This document shows, piece by piece, positions 1 to 8,100 of a stretch of DNA of 12,997 nucleotides. Origin of the DNA: Isotricha intestinalis (taxonomy: Eukaryota; Ciliophora; Litostomatea; Vestibuliferida; Isotrichidae); NCBI GenBank assembly GCA_023807065.1, contig JAJJLU010004444.1:1-12997 (forward strand). Reading direction: 5' to 3'. The first letter of the stretch is position 1; each line of letters opens with the position of its first letter. The notes below the pieces were generated by a model. The model worked only from the letters and a program-made list of their open reading frames with translations. It was not told the origin of the DNA and made no database searches. The position numbers and the translations under genes are program-made.

Positions 1-117
1 AAAGATGATAAAATAAAAGAAAAAGATGATGAAATAAAAGAAAAAGATGATAAAATAAAAGAAAAAGATGATGAAATAAAAGAAAAAGATGATAAAATAA
101 AAGAAAAAGATGATGAA
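1..117 (+). repeat. 21-bp tandem repeat with 42-bp higher-order alternation
   Basis: Units of 21 bp (aaagatgatRaaataaaagaa) follow each other at 1, 22, 43, 64, 85 and 106. The variable base alternates a/g from unit to unit, so the true period is 42 bp. Units of the same class are identical, which indicates recent unequal exchange or slippage. The array continues off the left edge. Confidence 0.9.
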
Positions 118-168
118 ATTCAAAGACTCAAAGAATTACTTAAAAAAAATGGTATAGATTTTAAATAA
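1..168 (+). CDS. 3' end of a heptad-repeat coiled-coil protein (5' end outside window)
   Basis: This frame is open from the first base and stops at TAA 166-168, giving 55 residues. It starts with five and a half 7-residue units, alternating KDDKIKE and KDDEIKE. It ends in a non-repetitive tail, IQRLKELLKKNGIDFK, that looks like a short leucine-zipper-like helix. The repeat has one hydrophobic residue (Ile) per heptad and otherwise alternating charges, so it is a highly charged single helix or a weak coiled coil. Only the C-terminus is visible, so any upstream domain is unknown. Repeats of this kind often sit at the end of larger protist proteins (general knowledge, not a specific match). The stop is followed by about 125 bases of A/T-rich sequence without a clear gene. 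Confidence 0.75.
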   Translation, partial: KDDKIKEKDDEIKEKDDKIKEKDDEIKEKDDKIKEKDDEIQRLKELLKKNGIDFK

Positions 169-293
169 AAAGCTCCATTTATCATATATTATATGATTAA
201 CAAAAACTTTTTTAAATAATTTTAAAATTTAAAAAAATTACCAAAAATCTCATTTATTATTTATTTTTCATTTTATTTATTTTAATTATAGGT

Positions 294-464
294 ATGAGGA
301 TGGAGATTAGGCCAAATCCTCAATTATTATTTATTTTATTTGTATATAATTTTTTTATCCATTCTTTAAATAAATCATCAAATTTTCAAGAACCAATAGA
401 AAGTAAAATTGTAGATGAAAATATTACTCTTTCAAAAAAATACAAAAATATAACATCAAAATAA
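294..464 (+). CDS. possible small ORF with an N-terminal hydrophobic stretch
   Basis: An ATG at 294 opens 56 codons ending at TAA 462-464. Residues 11-22 (LLFILFVYNFFI) form a hydrophobic run that could be a signal anchor, followed by a polar tail. The first bases (about 291-322) are noticeably richer in G and C than the surroundings. It lies in the frame-broken left part of the window, so it may be a fragment of something longer. I recognise no family. It could also be chance, since an AT-rich sequence can encode hydrophobic residues without being a gene. Confidence 0.25.
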   Translation: MRMEIRPNPQLLFILFVYNFFIHSLNKSSNFQEPIESKIVDENITLSKKYKNITSK

Positions 465-541
465 GATAGAAAAAATAAAAAAACTTAAATTAATTATAAA
501 TAAATAAAATGATTAATAATAGTTAAAGTGAATAATCTTGT

Positions 542-678
542 ATTAATGAATTTTTAATGGATACATTAGATGATAATGAAGTTAAAGATACGGTGTGTTA
601 GAAGATATACTTAGTGGAGATATAAAATCAACTAATTCAGATAAATTAGAAGAAATATTAAAAAATAAAATAAAATAA
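542..678 (+). pseudogene. frame-broken fragment of an acidic small protein, unrecognised
   Basis: Two adjoining frames make one plausible acidic peptide. The first (542-598) contains NEFLMDTLDDNEVKDTVC and hits TAG at 599. The second starts at 598 with LEDILSGDIKS and ends at TAA 676-678. One extra T in the run at 598-599 would join them. The missing-base pattern is the same as in the other broken genes on this side of the window. The codons have the gene-like Asp/Glu/Lys mix of the intact genes here. Upstream (508-541) the same frame contains two TAA codons, so the true start is unclear. No family recognised. Confidence 0.35.
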
Positions 679-740
679 GTGATTTTTTAAATGATTTAAA
701 TCATTAAATTTGTCTTTTTTCATATTTTTTATTTTTTTCA

Positions 741-1256
741 CTATAATACTCTTTTACATTTTTTGTCTTCATGTTTTTCAGTGTTTACATTAAATATTTG
801 ATTAATTTTACAAGTCGATTTTCTAACACATTTTCTCATTCTTAAACTATAATATTCAGTAAATCTTTTACAACCATTATTAACACATTTATTTAATTGA
901 TAATCAAAATATTCTCCTTTATCACATTCTCCTTTTTTAATCTATTTTTCTTTTTTTTCATTAAATATTTCTCCTTCTATGCAATTAAGTTTAAGTAAAC
1001 ATTTTCCTTTTTTGTCACTGAAATATTCTTCTTCTTTACAATCTGTTTTTTTCTAAACATTTTTTTCAGCCTTATTAAAATATTCTTTATCATTACATTC
1101 TTCTTTAGCTTCACATTGTTTAATTTCATTATTAAAATAATAACCAAATCTACAACATATTTCCCATATTCTTCATTATAATACATTTGACAAACGTTTT
1201 TTCTTTTCATATTTACCTTTTTTTTCATTGAAAATTTCTCCATTTAAACAATCATT
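741..1256 (-). pseudogene. cysteine-rich repeat protein, frame-broken
   Basis: Read on the minus strand, the stretch encodes successive Cys modules of about 18-20 residues. Each has the pattern C-x(2-4)-[GK]E-[YI]-F-x(6-8)-K-C followed by a short x(3-5)-C link. Clear examples are CKEEEYFSDKKGKC, CIEGEIFNEKKEK and CDKGEYFDYQLNKC. About seven modules can be seen, ending at a TAG (plus-strand 741-743). The frame shifts at the homopolymers 1046-1052 and 1060-1066, where one added base each restores the module pattern. In addition, an in-frame TAG replaces the expected Cys codon near 945. Such modules resemble the furin-like or growth-factor-receptor Cys-rich repeats of secreted and surface proteins in many protists (family-level inference). 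No signal peptide is visible because the start is not resolved. An 88-codon ORF overlapping this stretch is a frame-shadow of it. Confidence 0.5.
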
Positions 1257-1525
1257 TTTTTAATAATAAATTAATAAAAGATTAATAATTAAGGAATAAC
1301 ATTAATAATAATCAAAATATCAAAAATTAATTGAAGAACATTTAAACAAAAAGTTTATGGTTTTAAAATTATTTTATTTAATTCTTGAATTTTCTCTTTC
1401 TTCATTTAAATTAGTATGTGAGTTTCTAAAATATAATTTGATGAAATACAGTTAAAAAAATTTTTTGACGATAAATATTTTTCTAAATACAATTATTTTA
1501 ATTTTATAAATTATTCAAAACAAAA
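1257..1525. other. AT-rich spacer, no convincing gene
   Basis: There is no sustained open frame. The only item of note is an ATG at 1357 that opens about 34 codons with a hydrophobic start (MVLKLFYLILEF), too short to call. Otherwise the stretch is poly-A/T-rich DNA between the divergently oriented Cys-rich fragment (minus) and the peptidase fragment (plus). Confidence 0.5.
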
Positions 1526-1574
1526 ATGAAAACATTTTAAATATTTTAATCTTATTATTCTTCTCTAATATAAT
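1526..1574 (+). other. signal-peptide-like N-terminus, frame-broken
   Basis: ATG 1526 begins MKTF and then meets TAA. Adding one T to the following T run gives MKTFLNILILLFFSN, which has the K-then-hydrophobic-core layout of a secretory signal. It sits directly upstream of the peptidase tail but in a different frame, and only about 25 codons before the catalytic-serine motif. If both belong to one gene, most of the peptidase domain is therefore missing. Confidence 0.3.
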
Positions 1575-1744
1575 TTATATCACGATATTCCCACACTTAA
1601 AGGTTCTTCAGTTTCTCTAATTATTGCATTATCAAATGCATCATATATTATTGGAATACATTATGGAGGAACAGAAAAAAATCTTTAAACAAAAGAATAT
1701 TTTTTAAATATATTTTAGAAGACATTAAAAAAAATGAAAAATGA
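1569..1744 (+). pseudogene. C-terminal remnant of a trypsin-like serine peptidase
   Basis: The frame open from 1569 reads YHDIPTLKGSSVSLII, then about ten residues on, IIGIHYGG. This arrangement matches the end of chymotrypsin-fold peptidases, where the catalytic-serine motif G-x-S-G-x-P is followed by a V/I-x-G-I-H-x-G-G strand. The serine is kept (codon 1608-1610), but the following Gly is Val (1611-1613) and the Pro is Leu (1617-1619), so the copy would probably be inactive. The frame breaks at the A-run 1675-1681. With one added A it continues as FFKYILEDIKKNEK and stops at TGA 1742-1744. The His and Asp parts of the triad are not visible upstream. The call rests on these motifs only. An unrelated protein is possible but less likely. 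Confidence 0.55.
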
Positions 1745-1803
1745 TGAAAAATCATCAAGTTCATTTATTGGAGTTGATTTAGGAACAATCATGTGTTGGA
1801 ATG
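1734..1803 (+). pseudogene. Hsp70-like N-terminal ATPase motif, truncated and frame-broken
   Basis: ATG 1734 starts MKNDEKSSSSFIGVDLGT. After a frame break at 1788 the next codons (1789-1803) read SCVGM. Together they match the first nucleotide-binding (phosphate 1) motif of Hsp70/DnaK, [IV]G[IV]DLGTT-x-SCV, placed as usual some ten residues after the start Met. A TAA follows at 1804, and nothing after it looks like Hsp70. Only this N-terminal snippet is present. Its start overlaps the last 11 bases of the peptidase remnant. It could also come from another actin/Hsp70-fold protein. Confidence 0.45.
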
Positions 1804-1806
1804 TAA

Positions 1807-2238
1807 ATGAAAAATGATACTAAATTTGAATTAGAAAAATACATTAGTTATTTTGATAAATATATTAATCATGATAAATCACAAAAATTTCTTAGAATTT
1901 AAATGGTAAAATCATTGAATATAAAGTGAGATTTTCTGAAGAAAAAAAATACTCCTTATTTAGAATTGTCTTTTCTTGATGATGCTGTTGTGGCTGTTAT
2001 TGATTGTATTAAAGAATACTTATATTTTTGATTATTATATGGTTATATGTAATGAACAGAAGCTTTATGAACATAATCAATATTTATTAGATCAAAAATC
2101 ATCAATTACATGAAATGATTGAACAAGAACAAATTCCTAATATTTTAAATTGATGATATAGAAAATAGAATGATTAATTTAGTTGATTATAAACAAATAT
2201 CAAATGATGGGAAAAATGCAAAGAAATCTATTATATAA
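1807..2238 (+). pseudogene. unrecognised protein of ~145 residues, broken by several frameshifts
   Basis: A protein-like reading runs through this stretch in alternating frames. It starts at ATG 1807 (MKNDTKFELEKYISYFDKY), breaks at the T run 1898-1900, and resumes with NGKIIEYKVRFSEEK. It then passes through PYLELSFLDDAVVAVIDCI, YMVICNEQKLYEHNQYLL and ENRMINLVDYKQISNDGK to a TAA at 2236-2238. There are at least five breaks. Some fit one missing base in a homopolymer, and others need one extra base or two missing ones. The helix-rich, mixed hydrophobic/acidic composition resembles a small folded domain plus a helical tail. I recognise no family. The 3' end faces the 3' end of the 14-3-3 fragment across about 130 bases. 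Confidence 0.4.
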
Positions 2239-2365
2239 AGTATATTCTAATTAAAAAACAATTAAAAATATAAATTTTGAAATTTTAAATCAAATTAATT
2301 TAAAAATTAAATTAATTAAGTGTTAATAAGTACTTTTTATATTAGATTCAAATAAAATTATTTAT

Positions 2366-2976
2366 TTATTCATCAGCTTCAGAATTCCACATAAAAAGGT
2401 TTTCTTGTAATAAATTTACAATAGACATAGTATCTTTAACTTCATCTTCTTCTTCATCAACACCATTTAAAGCTTCTTTAGATTATCTAAAGTCTCTTGA
2501 GCTAATTTACAAGCTTGTTCTTTATCATCAAAGACTTCATAATAAAAGAAAGATAAATATAAAGCTAAACCTAATTTAATAGGATTTTTATAATCAATAC
2601 TATTAGCAACATCTAAAGCAGCATTATAAGCAGATAAACCTAAATCAGAATATTTCTTTTTAGTATCACCATCAACATTTTCTGCAATATATCTATAATA
2701 ATCACCTTTCATTTTATGATAAAAAACTTTAGCTTCGTCTGTTGTTGCTTTTGGTAATAAATTAGTATCTATTGTTTCACATATTTTATTACATAAATCT
2801 TCTAATTCTTTTTGTACTTTTTGTTTATATTCTCTTATATATTCTAAATAAGGAGATTCTGCTTTTTTTGCTTCTTTTGATTCATATGCTAATAAAGTTC
2901 TTATTGCTTGTCTATCTAAACTTATTGTATTTTTGTAAGCTATTGATAATAAATTTCTTTCATCTGAACTTAAATC
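2366..2976 (-). pseudogene. 14-3-3 protein, N-terminally truncated, one frameshift
   Basis: The minus-strand frame begins DLSSDERNLLSIAYKN and contains KMKGDYYRYIAE, KLGLALYLSFFYYE and, after a shift, VNLLQENLFMWNSEADE before TAA. These are the hallmark helices of 14-3-3 phosphoserine/threonine-binding adaptors. Numbered as human zeta, the phosphate-binding Lys49, Arg56, Arg127 and Tyr128 are kept, as are Asn224 and Trp228. Asn173, which contacts the peptide backbone, is Tyr. One A missing from a run (plus 2477-2479) shifts the frame between DNLK and EALN. The first ~36 residues (helices A and B, the dimer interface) are absent. A stop lies directly upstream (2977-2979), and the coiled-coil gene starts 17 bases beyond the break. 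I looked upstream for a missing first exon and saw none. Family assignment is very secure; functional status is not. Confidence 0.9.
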
Positions 2977-2992
2977 TTATGACAAAAAGTTA

Positions 2993-5152
2993 ATGAAAAA
3001 AAAATTAAAACTTTAATTAAAGAAGAAATAGAAAATTTAATTTTTCGATTAAAAGAAGATTTTGAAAATAATTTAAAAAGACAAAATAATTTTATTTATA
3101 AAGAAGATTATCAAAATAATTTAATGAAATAAATAAACAAATAAAAAGTTTATATGATAATATAAAAGAAATAAATTATTAAATGAAAATAATTTTAAAT
3201 TAAATAACCAAAAATTTATTAATAAAAATGAATATTAAGAATCAATTAATAATATATTAGAAAAAATTTCTCAATTAGAAAAAAAAGATAAATGAAACTA
3301 ATATTCTTTTAAATAAAAAAATCAATGAAAGTTTAACTAAACATGAAATTAATGAGGAAAAAAAATTTAATGGAAAAATAGAAAATAAAATAAAAGAAAA
3401 TAATATTGGTTTTATAAATAAGAAAAAATATTTAATGAAAGAATAGAAAATTGAAAAAAAATAAAAGAAAATGAAGAAAAATCAATTAATAAAGAAGATC
3501 ACAATCATCGAAAAAAGAATTAGAAAATAAAATAAAAGATTTATCTAAAAATTCAATAAAAAAATAGAATATGAAAATAAAAACAAAAATTATGAATTAA
3601 AATCAGAAAATTACAAAATTCAATTTTAGAACCTTTAAATAATTATTCAAATAAATTTGAAAATTTGGAAAATAAAATTCTTAAAATTAATGAAGACTTA
3701 AATAATCAAAAAAATAATAATTTACAAAAAGATTTTAAAGAAGATTTGAATTATTATTATAAACAAAATGAAGAAAATAATTTAAAATTAGAAAAGAAAA
3801 TAAAAGATTTAAAAAAAAAGAATTTGCAAATGAAACTAAAAAAAATTTATATGGAGAAAAAATAAATAATATTAATGAGAAAATATAAATGAAAATAAAT
3901 TCATAAAAAAATGAATATGAAAATAAAATAAATCAAATAAATTCTAAATAGAAAATCAAATAAATTTATTAGAAGAAAATTATCAAAAATTAAAAAATTC
4001 AATTCCATTAATTAAAAAATGAAAAAGAAAATGAAAAAAATTTGAAGAATTAAATGAAAAAATAAATAAAGTAAATGAAAATTTAAAAGAAAATATAAAA
4101 GAAATAAATAAAAAAAATATTTTCCAATAAAAGATAACAATGATTTAAATTTAATTAAAAAAGATATTTTTAAATTAGAAAATAAAATAAATGATATTTC
4201 AAAAAAAATACATTTAATCATATTGATAAAGAAATAAATGAAAAAGTAGAAAATTCAGAAAATAAAATATGATATTATGATTCTAAAATAGAAAAAATAA
4301 ATGAAAATATAAAAAAATTAGAAAAAGAAAATTATGATTATAAATGAAAGAATCAATAATAAAAAAAAATAATAAAGAAATAATTTCTAAAATAAATGAA
4401 TTAAAAAATATTTTTAAACCATTATGAAAATGAAAAGGAAAATAATAATAAAAAAATGGAAGAAATAAACAATAAATTTGATGATGAAATACCTCCATCA
4501 ACAAAAAATTCAGTTGAAAATTCAATTAGTGATTTAGAAAAAAATAAGAATTCAATTAATGATTTAACTAAATTTAATAATATAGAAAATAAAATTTATA
4601 AAATTGAACAAGATATGAAAAAAAAGGATTAGAAGAAAATATTAACGATTTAGATAATAATAAAATAAGTAGTAAGATAATGAAAGAAAAATTAATGATT
4701 TAATTTATATAATTGAAAATAATGAAAAAATAATAAAAGTAAATTAAATATTATTGAAAAAAAATTAGATTCAAATGAAAAAAATAATAAATTAGAAAAA
4801 TTAATTGAAGAAAATGATGAACATTCAAAAAAAAATAATATGAATTAAATGATAAATGCAATGAAATAGAAAAAAATAATAAAAAAAAATAAATGATTTA
4901 AAAGAAAAATATAATGAAATAGAGAAAAATAATAAAAAAATAAATGAATTAGAAGAAAGACATGAAAATATAGATCAATTTCAAAAGAGAAAAATAAATG
5001 AATTAAATGATAAATATATAGAAATAGAATCAGATAATAAAAAAAATTATATTCAAGAAAGAATGTATATATTAGAGAAAGATAATAATTTTACTTGGTT
5101 AAATTTAGAAAATAAAATAAAAGATTCTTCTCTTTCAAATGATGAAATTTAA
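2993..5152 (+). pseudogene. 5' part of the giant coiled-coil gene, broken by many frameshifts
   Basis: All through this stretch one frame or another encodes Lys/Asn/Glu/Ile-rich helical sequence of the same kind as the intact ORF after 5155, for example KKINELEERHENIDQ and NLEEKI-type heptads. The frame changes about every 100-150 bases. At 16 places (for instance runs at 3120, 3425, 3511, 3560, 3612, 3815, 3882, 3908, 3947, 4121, 4204, 4343, 4621, 4885 and 5149) adding one A or T to the run restores the reading. The last such repair joins NDEI to LSLKKISDLEIKY at the start of the intact ORF. So the gene probably starts near ATG 2993 and encodes about 2,225 residues. In-frame TAA 3236, TGA 3452 and TGA 4270 remain unexplained. 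The segment at 3665-3865 is the longest uninterrupted piece. It could be a true pseudogene part or unpolished consensus. Confidence 0.75.
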
Positions 5153-5154
5153 GT

Positions 5155-8100
5155 TTGAAAAAAATTTCAGACTTAGAAATAAAATATGAAAATATGAATA
5201 AAAATAATAAGGAAATGATAAGTAATTATGAAAATAAATTAAATTCAATTAATAAAGATAATAATAATAATAAACAAAGAATAAATAATATTGAAATTAA
5301 ATATAATAATGTTAATATTGATAAAGATAAATTAAAAAAAATTAATGAATTAGAAGAACAATATAATTTGTTAGAAAATGATAATAAAAATCAATTTAGT
5401 GAAATACAAAAAGTTATTGATAATTTAGAATTAAATATTAAAAATAATACTAATAATAAAATTAAAGGAAAAGATATTGAAACTATTATCAATGATTTAG
5501 ATTCTAAATTTATTCATTTAGATCAAGATAATAAAAAAAAATTATCTGATTTAGAAAATAATATTAATACTTTTCATCAAGAAAATAAAGAAAAAATTAA
5601 TGTTATTGAAACTAAAATTAATTCAAATGAAAAAGAAATTTTACAAAAAATTAATGATTATGATTTAAAATTAAATAATATTGATAAAGAGGATAAAAAT
5701 AAATTAAATGAAGTAGAAAATAAATTAGATAATGTTGTGAAAGAGAATAAACAAAAAATAATTGTTTTAGAAAATAAAGTTAATAATATTGATTTGAATA
5801 ATAAAAATAAATTAGTTGATTTAGAATCAAAATTAAATAATGAAAAAGATTTAATTAAAAAAATAATAGATATTGATATTAAATATAATAATATAGATAA
5901 AGATAATAAGAGAAAAATGATGGATATTGAAAATAAATTAAATAATGAAAAAGAAGTATTACAAAAAATTACTAATTTAGATAATAAATATTATAATATT
6001 GATAAAGAAAATAAGAAAAAATTAAATGATATAGATAATAAATTTATAAATTTAGATAAAGAAAATAAGCAAAAAATAATTAATATAGAAAATAAAATGA
6101 ATATTCCAATTGATAAAGAAATAAATAAAAAAATAAATGATTTAGATAATAAATATAATAATATTGATAAAGATAATAAAAAATTATTATCTGATTTAGA
6201 TAATAAATATAATAATATTGACAAAGAAAATAAGAAAAAATTATCTGATTTAGATAATAAATATAACAATATTGACAAAGAAAATAAGAAAAAAATATCT
6301 GATTTAGAAAATAAATTTAATAGTGTTGATAAAGATAATAAAGAAAATAAAAATAAAATTATTAATATTGACTCTAAAATAAGTTCAAATAATCCGTTAG
6401 AATATAAGAAAAAAATAACAGATTTAGAAAATAAATTTAATATCTTTGATAAAGAAAATAAAAAAAAAGTTACTGATGTAGAAACGAAACTAAATAATTT
6501 TGATAAAGAAAATAAACAAAAATTAAATAATATTGAAAGTAAATTAAATTCAAATAATTCACCAGACAAAAATTTACAAAAAAAAATAACAGACATAGAA
6601 AATAAAGTAAATAACATTGACAAAGAGAATAAAAATAAATTAATAGATTTAGAAAAGAAATATAATAATTTTAGTAAAAATAATGAAAATTCAAATAAAG
6701 ATCTTTTGAAAAAAATAAGTGATTTTGATAATAAATTAAATAATGTTGATAAAGACAATAAAAAAAAATTATCAGATTTAGAAAATAAATATAATAATTT
6801 AGATAAAGAAAATAAAGATAATAAAAATAAATTATCAAATGTAGAATCAATCAATTCTAATAATAAAGAATTAATTAAAAAATTTAATGACTTTGATTTA
6901 AAAATAAATAATTTAGATAAAGATAATAAGAAAAAATTATCTGATTTAGAAAATTCATTGAATCAAAAAACAAATATTTTAAATATGAATGATAAAAAAT
7001 TATTAGAATTTGAAATTAAATTAAATACTTTTGATAAAGATAATCAAAAAAAAATTACAGATTTAGAAAATAAAATAATCAATATTGATAAAGAAAATAA
7101 AGAAAAATTAAGAAGTGTAAGTGCAGATAAAGATAATATAAAAAAAATAAATGAACTTGAAAATAAATATATTAATTTAGATAAAGGTAATAAAAAAATT
7201 ATAGATGAAATTGAAAAAAGATTAAATTCTTTAGATAAAGATAATAAAGATTATAAAATTAAATTAATTAATTTTGAAAATAATATTAATTCTAAAACAA
7301 ATGATTTTAAAAAAATTAATGAATTTGATATTAAATTAAATAATTTAGATAAAGATAATAAAAAGAAAATAAATGATATTGAGATTAAATTGGATAATAT
7401 TAATAAAAAAAATGATAATAAAGATAATGAAATTAAAGAACAATTGAATAAAGAAATTAACAAAAAAATGTTAGATTATGAAAATAAAGTGAATAATTTA
7501 GATTTAGAAATTAATAAAAAAATATTAGATTATGAAAATAAAGTTAATAATTTAGATAAAGATAATAAAGAAAATAAAAATCAATTAAATAATATTGAAA
7601 AAAAATTAATCATTCCAAATGAAAAAGATTTAACAAAAAAAATAAATGAAATAGATAAAAAATATGATAATATCGATAAAGATAATAAAAAAAAATTTTT
7701 GGAAATTGAAAATAAATATAATATTCTTGATAAAGATAATAAAGAAAATAAGGAAAAAATAAATAATATTGATCTAAAATTAAATTCAAATACTAATAAA
7801 AATATTGATAAACAATTAATTGATTTAGACAAGAAATTTATTAACATAGATAATGAACATAAGAAACATTTAAATGATATAAATAATAAAATTATGAATT
7901 TAGATAAAGAAAATAAAGATAATAAAAATAAATTAAATAATGTTGAAATAAAAATCAATGGACAAAATAATAAAGATTTAGCTAAAAAAATAAATGAAGT
8001 AAATGATAAATTAAATAATTTAGATAAAGATAATAAAAAAAAAATAAATGATTTAGAATTAAAGTTTAATAATTTAGATAAAGACAATAAAAAGAAATTA

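Noticed and set aside
1..117. CRISPR array
   Set aside because: The repeats are contiguous 21-bp coding units without spacers, encoding KDD[KE]IKE.
2772..2993. 73-codon + strand ORF, hydrophobic
   Set aside because: It is the antisense of the 14-3-3 coding sequence, whose minus-strand reading is clearly the real one.
4012..4525. Two Phe/Leu-rich minus-strand ORFs that look like membrane proteins
   Set aside because: They are the complement of Lys/Asn/Glu-rich coiled-coil codons, which always read as Phe/Leu/Ile on the other strand.
2993..5150. Many short introns in the coiled-coil gene
   Set aside because: Each break is cured by one base with no residues to remove. There are no GT...AG pairs at the breaks.
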